A stretch of 42,119 bases of DNA. Source: Candidatus Endomicrobium labiotermitis (GTDB lineage: Bacteria; Elusimicrobiota; Endomicrobiia; Endomicrobiales; Endomicrobiaceae). Positions 34,509 through 42,119 of the stretch are shown piece by piece (position 1 is the first letter of the stretch; every line of letters begins with the position of its first letter). The position numbers and the translations under genes are program-made. The notes below the pieces were generated by a model. The model was not told the origin of the DNA and did not search any database. It saw nothing but the letters and a program-made list of their open reading frames with translations. The stretch is from assembly GCA_009778965.1 (NCBI GenBank), contig WRFE01000006.1, positions 1-42,119 of the forward strand, written 5' to 3'.

Positions 34509-35549
34509 CTAAAAAAGCTTTTCCAGAACTGTTTTTTTAACTGTTTCGTCAACTTGACGCTTTGGCATGGCAAAAGCTATTTTGATGATAAAATCCGGCG
34601 TTAAATCTTTGAATTTGCAGATTTTTGTATGTTTGTTGGCGTTGGAGGTTTCTATTTCGGAAATATCAGATGTATCTGGAAATACTATAAAGCTTTGTAT
34701 AAAAGGTCTGTAAATTTCTTCGTATTTTGTAAATCCCGTTTCTTTTAATATTTTTTCTATTCTTTTGCTTACCTGTTTAAACTGATTTTCCGATTGTTCA
34801 AACAAATTTCTTCTTTTTGTGGAAATTTTTTCAATTCCGTTGGCAAAAACTCTCATAGGCTCATTTACCCCGCCGGAAATTTTAGCGTTAGGGAAATATT
34901 TTGTTTCAAATACCATAACCGCAAAAGGAAGCGGAGCAACGGTAAAAGCCAAAACGTCTATTTCCTGACCGTTTATAACTATATTTTCTTTCGGCTCATA
35001 CGGTTTTGGCATAAAAACTTTTGTCATTTCGGAAAGTCTTTGAAGAACCTCTTTTTCAAAAAGTCCGCCGGCTCCTTCGCTGTCCTGCGATGAAAGCATT
35101 TCCGAAAGAATCGCGTTTTCGGATTCAAGCTTTTCAAGTTTTTTGGCTTTATCATCTTTTGAATTTAAAGCTTTTTTTATTTTTATTATAAGTTCGGTTT
35201 CCGTGACCGGTTTAGACATAAAGTCTATTATATAATCGCCTGCTTTTTCGGAAACTTCCTGACCGTAAGTTTTTTCCATGGCGCTTAAAAGTATAACCGG
35301 CAAAGACGGAGAATATTTTTTTATGTCCGGCAAAATATCAAGCCCGGTTTCGCCCATACCAAAATGTATGTCCAGAATAAGCAAATCAATTTTGTCGGGA
35401 TCGTTTAAAAGATATTTTTTTACTTCAATTGTGTTTGAAAAATTGAGGATTTCTACATTTTCGAAATGTTTCTTTATTGTTCTTGCCAAAGAGGAACGGA
35501 CATTTGAGTCATCATCAGCCAAAGCTATTGTTTTTTTAGTGTCGGTCAT
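34509..35549 (-). CDS. Response regulator fused to a NERD-like nuclease domain
   Basis: 346 residues. Residues 1-125 form a receiver domain: acidic pocket Asp12-Asp13-Asp14, phospho-acceptor Asp60 (LLILDIHF), Ser89 and Lys113 before Pro. A short coiled coil (about 131-155) follows. Residues 161-220 read GLFEKEVLQRL, then EIDVLAF, then VMVFETKYF. These give Glu167, Asp198 and Glu215-x-Lys217, the layout of a NERD domain in the PD-(D/E)XK nuclease fold. The rest (220-346) is alpha/beta with an FIVFPDTSDI strand. No DNA-binding HTH is seen, so the output may be nucleic-acid cleavage or binding rather than transcription control. It overlaps the kinase gene by 4 nt. The domain call is from motifs only. 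Confidence 0.75.
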   Translation of the reverse strand: MTDTKKTIALADDDSNVRSSLARTIKKHFENVEILNFSNTIEVKKYLLNDPDKIDLLILDIHFGMGETGLDILPDIKKYSPSLPVILLSAMEKTYGQEVSEKAGDYIIDFMSKPVTETELIIKIKKALNSKDDKAKKLEKLESENAILSEMLSSQDSEGAGGLFEKEVLQRLSEMTKVFMPKPYEPKENIVINGQEIDVLAFTVAPLPFAVMVFETKYFPNAKISGGVNEPMRVFANGIEKISTKRRNLFEQSENQFKQVSKRIEKILKETGFTKYEEIYRPFIQSFIVFPDTSDISEIETSNANKHTKICKFKDLTPDFIIKIAFAMPKRQVDETVKKTVLEKLF

Positions 35550-37561
35550 TTCTCCTCCTGTCTTTTAAAATACGGCAAATATATAACAGTTTCGAGCCCT
35601 GTTTCATTATAAGAACGAACATTATGAGCCGTAACGTAACCGTCAAGAAGCTTTACAAAATTTTTAACTATCATAGTGCCTTCGCCTACTCTTCCGCCTT
35701 TGGAGCTGTCCAAAGGAAATTTATATATAAGCGATATTTTGTCTTTACTAAGCCCGCCAGCCGTATCGGAAACCTTTACCGCTATTTCTTTATCCTCTTC
35801 AGTTTCGAGAGATATGGTTAAATGGGCTGAAAAACCCGGCTCTAAAACCCTTTTCTGCAAAGCATAAACCGAATTATCGACAATATTATTAAACGCGGCA
35901 AAGAAAAGCCCATTCATTCTGCAATACATATTTTTAGTTTTTTTAAATCCCGAAAAATGAACGTTTATATACGGCGCTTTATGCCTTAAATTCAAAACTG
36001 TTTCTTCAATATTTTCTTCTATCTGTTTTAAATCGTAATCATTAAGTTTTCCGCTTGTAATTTCCTCTATATAGGCTCGCATTTTTTTCTGGCTTTCCAA
36101 AACGGAAACGCTGTACGGCTTTACCACGCCGTCGTAAACTTCGGTAAGAAGTTCGCTTAAACCGGTTTTCGATTTTTCAAGCTGGTTTATAAGGTCATGG
36201 CGGGCGCTTTTCAAATACGCGACCGTGCTGTCCGACCAGCTAAGCTCTAAAGCCTGAAGCTTTTGTTTTTGTTCGTCAAAAGTTTCGGAAATTTGCTCCG
36301 CCGCCTGCTTTTTTATAAGTTCGTCGTTTAAGGTCACAATTTCAGTAGTTCTGTTATTTTTTCTGTCTATAAGAATAAAAATTATAAACATTATCAAAAC
36401 CCATGCAAGAAGTTCGGGCTGAGCCTGCGCGTTAGACGTAAGTTTGTAATAAGCTATCGGCGTTATGCCGGTTATAGACACAAGAATATAAATGTACACG
36501 CCCGTAAGCAAAACAGATAAGCAAAAAGCGTCTATAAGAAAATTTTTTATGTCCCTGTCCAGATTTTTTATATTGAAGTTGTCTTTTATGGAAACGCCCA
36601 AATCTATACGCGAAGGGTCTTCGGTTCCCGGCATAAAAAATTTGATGGCAAGAAAAATAAAAATTATAAATAACGGAAGCATTATAAATTCAAGGAAGAC
36701 ATAGTCGCCGGGAGAATAAGAGGGGATTTTTTCGATAAACGCCGTAAGCGTTTCCATGGAAATAGTTTTGATTTTTAAAAGATACGTTACGCCTAAAACT
36801 ATAAACATAAAAATTTCTACGCCGCCGAAATTCCTTAGCATTATTCTATGCCACGATATATTGTTTTTTTGTATCTGGTTTTGGTAAGATTCCGTAAAAG
36901 TTTTAATATTGAATTTGAATATGGTAAGACATATCGCCATACCGAAAAACGCGGACAAAACTTTGTCGGGAATTTCGATAAAGGTATCGGCGACAAAATT
37001 AGCGAACATTCCTACGCCGCCGTTAGCGGAAATTTCAAAAACCTGTTTAAACCACTGCGCGAAATACAAAGAATACGGTTTTGTCAGCGCTTCTTCAAAA
37101 ATAACGCCTCTTATTACCGAAGACGTTAAAGCAGTCAAAAGCCCGCAGCCTACCCCGTAAAATAAAATAAATAAAATTGCCGAACTGAAATTTGATTTTA
37201 AAGACGATTTAAACGAATAGTTTTTATTTTTAAAAATGGCAAGCAAACCGCTTTCGTTAAGTATTCCCCAGTATAAAGCGCCTGTCATATTTACAACGGC
37301 AAGATAAATAAAATGCGGTGATGTGACAGACGACAAAAGAATAGACGTGGCAAGCGCTGTAAGCATCCCCCATACGCTGCCCAAAACCACAACGGCAACG
37401 AAAGTGCCTATCATGTCAAAGTATAAAAAATTATAACTGTTTTCATAAACAAAAGTATGTCCAGCCCAGTTTATCAAAATAGAGAACGCGGCAACCAGGA
37501 AGAAATACTTTTTATTGTGTACCTGCCAATAACCTTTGGACAAAGCTTTAATTATTGCCAT
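35546..37561 (-). CDS. Multi-membrane sensor histidine kinase
   Basis: 671 residues. The N-terminal half carries roughly ten hydrophobic segments. The first set (about 20-235, with FDMIGTFVAVVVLGSVWG) resembles integral sensor or ECF substrate-component-like domains; three or four further segments lie at about 245-400. A coiled coil leads to the H-box SARHDLINQLEKS with His455, of the Spo0B/CitA-like HD(L/F)xN type. The ATPase domain has the N-box FAAFNNIVDNSVYAL, a G1-like SDTAGGLS and a G2-like GEGTMIVKNF, both altered from DxGxG and GxGLGL. The ATG at 37561 has no clear ribosome site. It overlaps the regulator gene as ATGA. The signal sensed is unknown. Confidence 0.85.
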   Translation of the reverse strand: MAIIKALSKGYWQVHNKKYFFLVAAFSILINWAGHTFVYENSYNFLYFDMIGTFVAVVVLGSVWGMLTALATSILLSSVTSPHFIYLAVVNMTGALYWGILNESGLLAIFKNKNYSFKSSLKSNFSSAILFILFYGVGCGLLTALTSSVIRGVIFEEALTKPYSLYFAQWFKQVFEISANGGVGMFANFVADTFIEIPDKVLSAFFGMAICLTIFKFNIKTFTESYQNQIQKNNISWHRIMLRNFGGVEIFMFIVLGVTYLLKIKTISMETLTAFIEKIPSYSPGDYVFLEFIMLPLFIIFIFLAIKFFMPGTEDPSRIDLGVSIKDNFNIKNLDRDIKNFLIDAFCLSVLLTGVYIYILVSITGITPIAYYKLTSNAQAQPELLAWVLIMFIIFILIDRKNNRTTEIVTLNDELIKKQAAEQISETFDEQKQKLQALELSWSDSTVAYLKSARHDLINQLEKSKTGLSELLTEVYDGVVKPYSVSVLESQKKMRAYIEEITSGKLNDYDLKQIEENIEETVLNLRHKAPYINVHFSGFKKTKNMYCRMNGLFFAAFNNIVDNSVYALQKRVLEPGFSAHLTISLETEEDKEIAVKVSDTAGGLSKDKISLIYKFPLDSSKGGRVGEGTMIVKNFVKLLDGYVTAHNVRSYNETGLETVIYLPYFKRQEEK

Positions 37562-37599
37562 GCATATATGATATTATTATTGCTCTCTCCTGTCAATCA

Positions 37600-37795
37600 T
37601 AGATATTTTTTGTTTTATTTGCTTTGGCGCTGAATTGCACAAAGGGAGCGTTGCCCTCCACTTCGCTTTCGGGCCGGTGCGCTCACATCTCGCGCCCGCT
37701 CGTAGCTTGTGCTCGTTATTCCTCGCATACTCGCCCTCCCAACCTCCGCCATACTTTTTGCAGACAGTCAAAAAGTATGCAAAAATCCTGCCGAT
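37600..37795. repeat. GC-rich intergenic repeat-like element between hydG and the kinase gene
   Basis: A GC-rich island in AT-rich surroundings, with a perfect 10-bp stem CATACTTTTT (37750-37759) / AAAAAGTATG (37770-37779) right after the hydG stop. An open frame of 64 codons on the minus strand (37577-37771) contains KKYGGGWEGEYARNNE but has no ribosome site. I regard it as repeat DNA, not a gene. Confidence 0.5.
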
Positions 37796-39181
37796 TTAAA
37801 CGTATTCGTCTCTTTTTCCGCTTTCTATATTCATGAAAAATTGTTCTAAAAGTTTTAAACTTTTTTCATCCAAAGTCTTTTTGTAATTTTCTATCAGCTT
37901 ATTTCCAGCCTCTTTTGTAGCAGGGTTCGCAAAATCTTCAAGATATTCTTTCAAAGTTATCAAAGCGTTCATGTCGCACATATGTTTTATTTCGCCGGGT
38001 TTTGCCAATTCCATAAAATGCTCGCCGGTACGATTTTTGCGGTAACATGCCGCGCAAAAACTGGGCATTAAGCCTTGCGAAAGAAGCGAATGAACAATCG
38101 CCTCAAGCGGACGCTGGTCGTTTACGCTAAACTGCCTTTCTAATTTATCGTTATGAACAGAGTCTTCTTCATATCCTCCGGGAGTAACTTTAGATTCGGC
38201 ACTTATCTGCGAAACGCCCAGATTTACAAGTTCATCTCTCAATTTTGCGGTTTCTCTTGTTGACATTATAATGCCGGTATAAGGAACGGACAACCTCAAA
38301 ACCGCGACAAGTTTTTTAAATTCTTCATCCGATAAAGGATATTCGGGATTAGAAGAATAATCCGAGCCGGGAGCAGGTTCTATTCTCGGAACCGAAACAG
38401 TATGAGGACCTATCCCGAATTTTTTCTCAAGATATTCTATATGCATAAGCATGGCAAGAATTTCAAAACGGGGATTATAAAGTCCTAAAAGAGGGCCTAT
38501 TCCGACATCGTCAATTCCAGCTTCAAAAGCTCTGTCTACGGCGTCTAAACGATTATCGGGATCAGATTTTATGCCCGCAACATGAAGTTTTCTGTAAGTC
38601 GCATCGTGATAAGTTTCCTGAAATATCTGGTAAGTGCCTATTCCGGCGGCTTTAAGTTTTTTATAAGATTCAACGCTTAAAGGAGCGGCGTTGACGTTTA
38701 CTCTTTTTATTTTATTGCCTTTATAATCTGCCGAATAAATAGCTTTAACGGCTTCTGTATAATATTCTATGTTTTTATTATCATCGGCAACTTCGCCGGA
38801 AACCATCAAAATTCTTTTATGTCCTCTTTTAAGAAGAATTTCCGTTTGTTCTTTTATTTGGTCAAAAGTGAGATGTTTTCTTACTGCATGTTTATTATTT
38901 GCGGCAAAACCGCAATAAGCGCAGCTGTTAGAACACAAATTGCTTATATAAAGAGGAACGAATAAAACTACCCTTTTGCCGTAAATCGTATTTTTTACAT
39001 AAGCAGCTGCGGCATAAACTTTTTTTAATAGTTCAGGATCATCTACGGAAAGAAGTTTTGCGGATTCTTCAAGCGAAAGCCTTTTTAATTGTTTCGTCTT
39101 TTCAAGAATTTGCTCTATTTCGTCTTTTTTTACTTCAATTTTCAACAAAGAATTTATCTTTGATTCATCAATATGATTCAA
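37796..39181 (-). CDS. hydG: [FeFe] hydrogenase maturase HydG (radical SAM tyrosine lyase)
   Basis: 461 residues, the usual length. HydG splits tyrosine to give the CO and CN- ligands of the H-cluster. The radical-SAM CxxxCxxC is in NLCSNSCAYCGFAANN; the C-terminal auxiliary cluster site is CAACYRKNRTGEHFM and following residues, with CDMNALITLKEY. PRIEPAPGSDYS and the barrel segments are family-typical. It follows hydC on the same strand with a dispersed repeat in the 118-nt gap, so read-through co-transcription with hydBAC is plausible. HydE and HydF are not in this window. Confidence 0.96.
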   Translation of the reverse strand: MNHIDESKINSLLKIEVKKDEIEQILEKTKQLKRLSLEESAKLLSVDDPELLKKVYAAAAYVKNTIYGKRVVLFVPLYISNLCSNSCAYCGFAANNKHAVRKHLTFDQIKEQTEILLKRGHKRILMVSGEVADDNKNIEYYTEAVKAIYSADYKGNKIKRVNVNAAPLSVESYKKLKAAGIGTYQIFQETYHDATYRKLHVAGIKSDPDNRLDAVDRAFEAGIDDVGIGPLLGLYNPRFEILAMLMHIEYLEKKFGIGPHTVSVPRIEPAPGSDYSSNPEYPLSDEEFKKLVAVLRLSVPYTGIIMSTRETAKLRDELVNLGVSQISAESKVTPGGYEEDSVHNDKLERQFSVNDQRPLEAIVHSLLSQGLMPSFCAACYRKNRTGEHFMELAKPGEIKHMCDMNALITLKEYLEDFANPATKEAGNKLIENYKKTLDEKSLKLLEQFFMNIESGKRDEYV

Positions 39182-39219
39182 CTAAATCGCCATCCTTTAT
39201 ACTACTTATTATAATAATA

Positions 39220-39285
39220 GTCATTCCAACGAAAGCCGGAATCCATTTTTACTGATAAACATGGATACCGGCTTTCAGTAATGAT
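39220..39285. repeat. Composite palindromic repeat between hydC and hydG
   Basis: GTCATTCCAACGAAAGCCGG to AATCCAT, then ATGGATACCGGCTTTC to TAATGAT. Two facing half-sites around an AT spacer, as at 17766-17837. Confidence 0.8.
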
Positions 39286-39299
39286 AAATATGTTAATTC

Positions 39300-39779
39300 T
39301 TATCCTTTGTTACGATATTCTTTTATAAGTTCGGCGATTTTTTTAGGAGTCAAATCACCGTGGATTTTTCCGTTAATCATTATCAAAGGAGCAAGTCCGC
39401 AAGCGCCTAAGCATCTTGCTTCCTGCAAAGTAAAAAGCATATCTTTCGTTGTTTCGCCTTCTTTAATACCGAGTTCTTCTTTTAAAGCTCCCATTATTTC
39501 CGCGGCGCCTTTAACATAGCATGCCGTGCCCATACAAACCGATATAATATATTTCCCTCTCGGTTTTAAATTAAAATAATGATAAAAAGTCGCGACGCCC
39601 CATATTGTAGAAGTCGGAATATTCATTTCCTGGGCTACAAATTCCATAGTTTCTCTTGATAAAAAGCCGTAAAGTTCCTGGGCCTTATGCAAAACGGCTA
39701 TAAGATAAGAATCGCCGTCTTCTTTTTTCAGGTATTGCTCTATATAATTTTTTAATTCTTTTTGTTTGTTGTCTGACAT
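39300..39779 (-). CDS. hydC: NuoE-like [2Fe-2S] subunit of electron-bifurcating hydrogenase
   Basis: 159-residue thioredoxin-like ferredoxin subunit (HydC/HndA/NuoE family). The [2Fe-2S] ligands are the Cys pair in SVCMGTACYVKG and the pair in EARCLGACGLAP. The N-terminal helical part has the family segment STIWGVATFYHYF. It passes electrons between the NuoF-like HydB and the catalytic HydA. AAGGAG lies 8 nt before the ATG. The start lies 28 nt inside the end of hydA, so translation is coupled. Confidence 0.93.
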   Translation of the reverse strand: MSDNKQKELKNYIEQYLKKEDGDSYLIAVLHKAQELYGFLSRETMEFVAQEMNIPTSTIWGVATFYHYFNLKPRGKYIISVCMGTACYVKGAAEIMGALKEELGIKEGETTKDMLFTLQEARCLGACGLAPLIMINGKIHGDLTPKKIAELIKEYRNKG

Positions 39780-41575
39780 TTATTGCACTCCTTTTCTTCT
39801 GTCGTTATTTCCCCGTTGTTAGGTCTTTTAGGTATTATTCCCTTAGGAAAATGCTCTTTATAGTGTGTATGCAAAAGCTTATGCGACTTTTCGCTTAAAG
39901 GTTTTCCAAAAAATTCGTCATAAAGCTTTTTAATATCCGGATTTTCATGACTTTTTCTTATCATTTTCCCTTTATCGTTATCGTAAAGAGCCTGAGCGCG
40001 AATCTTCAAAAGATTGACATCAAAAGGTTCCGCGCCTAACCCGGCGTAAGGCTGTCCGCCGCCGCCTACGCAGCCTCCGGGACATGCCATTATTTCTATA
40101 AAGTGGTATTTCGATTTATCTTTTCTTACTTCGTTTAAAAGTTTTTCAACATTTCCGAGTCCGCTTGCCACCGCAAAACGCACTTCTGTTCCGCCGACAT
40201 CCACTTTTCCTTCTTTTATTCCTTTGGTGCCTCTTGCCGCCTGTATATCTATGTCTCCCAAAGTTTTTCCTGTTGCAAGCTCATAAGCGGTTCTTAACGC
40301 GGCTTCCATTACTCCGCCCGTAGCTCCGAAAATCGTGCCTGCTCCCGAAGACATACCTAAAGGAGAATCAAATTCTTCGCCTTTTATGTCAGGGAAATTT
40401 ATCCCTGCGGATTTTATCATCTTGCCGAGCTCTCTTGTGGTAAGAACAAAATCCGTCATCTGCATGCCGTCTATCATAAGTTCGGGTCTTTGGGCTTCAT
40501 ATTTTTTAGCGATACAGCACATGACCGCTACATTTACTATATTTTTCGGATCGATTTTCATTTTTTCAGCAAAATAAGTTTTAGTTATTGAACTTAACAT
40601 TGACATAGGGGAACGGCATGTAGAGACATTTGGAATAAGATCCTGATAAAACTGCTCCATCGCTTTCATCCAGGCGCTTGAACAGGAAGTTATCATAGGC
40701 AAAACGCCGCCGTTTTGAAGTCTGTCTAAAAATTCGCTTCCTTCTTCCATAATAGTTAAGTCTGCCGTAAACTGTGTATCAAAAACATAGTCGAAACCAA
40801 GCTTGCGTAAAGCCGCGGTTGTTTCTTTTTCCCAGTTTTGTCCGGGTTTTATTCCAAAATATTCGCCAATCGCTACTCTGACCGACGGAGCAATCTGGGC
40901 AATTTTCACTTTCGATTTGTCGTTAAGAGCGGCAAAAACTTCGTCTACGCAGCTCTTTTCCATAAGAGTCGCGGTAGGGCACACATTTACGCACTGCCCG
41001 CAAGTCGTGCAGACGCTTTCTTTAAAAGACATGTCAAAAGCATTGGAAATTCTCGTATTTATTCCTCTGCTTGTAAAATCTATGGCATGAACATCCTGTA
41101 TTTCAGCGCAAACCCTGACGCATCTTCCGCACAGAACGCATTTTTGCTGGTCGTTGGTAATGCTAGGCGACGCTTCGTCTTTTTCATACATTTTTCTTGC
41201 GCCTTCATAATCTCTTCTTTCCACGCCGATAACACGCGCAAGGTTCTGAAGTTCGCAAATGCCGTTTCTTTTACATATATTGCAATCCTGCGGATGATTG
41301 TCCAAAATAAGTTCTACTATTTCTTTTCTGGCTTCTCTTATCGCTTCCGTATTTGTATGTATTTTCATTCCGTCTCTTATAGGATAAGCGCAGGAAGCGA
41401 CAAAATTTTTCATCCCTTCAACTTCTACAATACAAACCCTGCATCCGCCGAAAAGGGAAAGTCTCGGGTGATAGCAGAGACTGGGAATTTTATAGCCCGC
41501 GATAGTCGCGGCCTGCATAATTGTTATTCCTTCCGGAACATCATAAGCTTTGTCGTTAATATAAACTTTTATCAT
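39752..41575 (-). CDS. hydA: [FeFe] hydrogenase catalytic subunit, HydA/HndD type
   Basis: 607 residues. An N-terminal NuoG-like [2Fe-2S] domain ([15 protein letters not shown]) is followed by a His-Cys3 cluster ([14 protein letters not shown]), two [4Fe-4S] ferredoxin motifs ([22 protein letters not shown]) and the H-cluster domain. H-cluster loops read TSCSSAW (usual TSCCPxW), [15 protein letters not shown] (usual MPCxxKxxE) and [16 protein letters not shown] (usual). In L1 the second Cys and the Pro are both Ser (residues 299-300), and L2 gains a Cys. The start at 41575 forms an ATGA overlap with hydB; an upstream in-frame ATG at 41617 lies within hydB. Together with HydB and HydC it should be an NAD- and ferredoxin-linked bifurcating hydrogenase. 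The effect of the altered loops is unknown. Confidence 0.93.
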   Translation of the reverse strand: MIKVYINDKAYDVPEGITIMQAATIAGYKIPSLCYHPRLSLFGGCRVCIVEVEGMKNFVASCAYPIRDGMKIHTNTEAIREARKEIVELILDNHPQDCNICKRNGICELQNLARVIGVERRDYEGARKMYEKDEASPSITNDQQKCVLCGRCVRVCAEIQDVHAIDFTSRGINTRISNAFDMSFKESVCTTCGQCVNVCPTATLMEKSCVDEVFAALNDKSKVKIAQIAPSVRVAIGEYFGIKPGQNWEKETTAALRKLGFDYVFDTQFTADLTIMEEGSEFLDRLQNGGVLPMITSCSSAWMKAMEQFYQDLIPNVSTCRSPMSMLSSITKTYFAEKMKIDPKNIVNVAVMCCIAKKYEAQRPELMIDGMQMTDFVLTTRELGKMIKSAGINFPDIKGEEFDSPLGMSSGAGTIFGATGGVMEAALRTAYELATGKTLGDIDIQAARGTKGIKEGKVDVGGTEVRFAVASGLGNVEKLLNEVRKDKSKYHFIEIMACPGGCVGGGGQPYAGLGAEPFDVNLLKIRAQALYDNDKGKMIRKSHENPDIKKLYDEFFGKPLSEKSHKLLHTHYKEHFPKGIIPKRPNNGEITTEEKECNKCQTTNKKN

Positions 41576-42119
41576 TTTTGTATCCCCGAATCTTTTTTTA
41601 TGGCGGCAAACTTGCATGACTTAAAACATTTTGCGCATTTTATGCATTTTTCCTGAATAACTTTATGTTTTTCTTTCAGCTTTCCTTCTATCGCGTCAAC
41701 CGGACAAGCTCTTTTACAAACTCCGCAGCCTATACATTTTTCGTCTATTACCGTATAATTTATAAGTTTTTCGCAGACTAAAGCGCGGCATTTTTTAAGC
41801 TTTATATGCTCTTCGTATTCTTCCCTGAAGTTTTTTATCGTGCTGAGAACCGGATTAGGAGCTGACTGACCCAAGCCGCAAAGCGACGCTTTTTTTATCA
41901 TTTCTCCGATTTTTTCAAGTTTTTCTATGTCGCCTTCTACACCTTCTCCGTCAGTAATTCTTGTAAGAATTTCATACATTCTTGTGGTGCCCTCACGGCA
42001 AGGCACGCATTTTCCGCAAGCTTCGCTTTTAGTAAATTCTATAAAATATTTGGCGATATTAACCATGCAGGAATCTTCATCCATGATTATCATCCCGCCG
42101 GAGCCCATTATGGAACCCG
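41572..42119 (-). CDS. hydB: NuoF-like NAD(H)-binding hydrogenase subunit, C-terminal part (cut by the window edge)
   Basis: Only the last 182 or so codons are in the window; the frame runs open past 42119, and the FMN/NADH-binding domain lies outside. Seen are [13 protein letters not shown], the NuoF [4Fe-4S] site [14 protein letters not shown] with CGLGQ, an extra Cys pair ([10 protein letters not shown]) and a C-terminal 2[4Fe-4S] ferredoxin ([12 protein letters not shown] and [12 protein letters not shown]). This ferredoxin tail is typical of HydB/HndC of bifurcating hydrogenases and absent from plain NuoF. It overlaps hydA by 4 nt. Confidence 0.93.
   Translation of the reverse strand, partial: GSIMGSGGMIIMDEDSCMVNIAKYFIEFTKSEACGKCVPCREGTTRMYEILTRITDGEGVEGDIEKLEKIGEMIKKASLCGLGQSAPNPVLSTIKNFREEYEEHIKLKKCRALVCEKLINYTVIDEKCIGCGVCKRACPVDAIEGKLKEKHKVIQEKCIKCAKCFKSCKFAAIKKDSGIQK

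Noticed and set aside
37577-37771. 64-codon minus-strand open frame after hydG
   Set aside because: No ribosome site, GC-rich repeat-like DNA and a hairpin within it. Treated as repeat.
1-42119. tRNA or rRNA genes, prophage, insertion-sequence transposases
   Set aside because: None could be recognised on either strand by eye. The only mobile-looking DNA is the short non-coding repeats.

Overview
The window looks like a chromosomal segment of an anaerobic, AT-rich, Gram-negative bacterium. An outer membrane is implied by a small beta-barrel protein, an autotransporter barrel and an OmpA-type peptidoglycan-binding domain. An anaerobic hydrogen metabolism is implied by a HydABC-type [FeFe] hydrogenase with its maturase HydG. 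This combination, with a tryptophan T-box leader, Chlamydia Pmp-like repeats and many dispersed palindromic repeats, would fit a gut Elusimicrobiota (Endomicrobium-like) organism. That assignment is inference, not shown by a marker gene.

Layout. Positions 1-8050 hold minus-strand housekeeping genes: mazG, comM/yifB, a small membrane protein, a TPR protein, an apparently exported beta-CASP hydrolase, argS, a nitroreductase and a DnaQ-like exonuclease. Positions 8348-10427 hold two plus-strand genes, a small outer-membrane barrel and cardiolipin synthase. Positions 10556-17246 hold a complete minus-strand trp operon in the order trpE-G-D-C-F-B-A. It is preceded by a sigma70-type promoter and a T-box leader whose specifier codon is UGG (Trp). 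Positions 18003-34319 are one 5438-residue gene: signal peptide, about 4300 residues of Pmp-like GGAI/FxxN repeats, an autotransporter barrel, an alanine-rich coiled coil and an OmpA domain. Upstream of it, 34509-37561 encode a two-component pair, a multi-membrane histidine kinase and a response regulator fused to a NERD-like (PD-(D/E)XK) nuclease domain. Positions 37796-42119 hold hydG, hydC, hydA and the 3' end of hydB.

Most gaps between genes carry dispersed repeats that typically start GTCAT and end ATCC, singly or as head-to-head composite palindromes. At least three copies lie in frame inside genes: trpC, trpF and the signal peptide of the giant adhesin. Other points worth attention are TrpG with its catalytic Cys replaced by Ser, the response regulator-nuclease fusion, the autotransporter-OmpA fusion, and non-canonical H-cluster motifs in HydA.

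How it fits together: trpE-A make tryptophan under tRNA-Trp control. HydABC with HydG would couple NADH and ferredoxin oxidation to H2. The giant protein would display a very long adhesive beta-helix while anchoring the outer membrane to the peptidoglycan. The two-component pair sits directly upstream of it on the same strand and may or may not control it.
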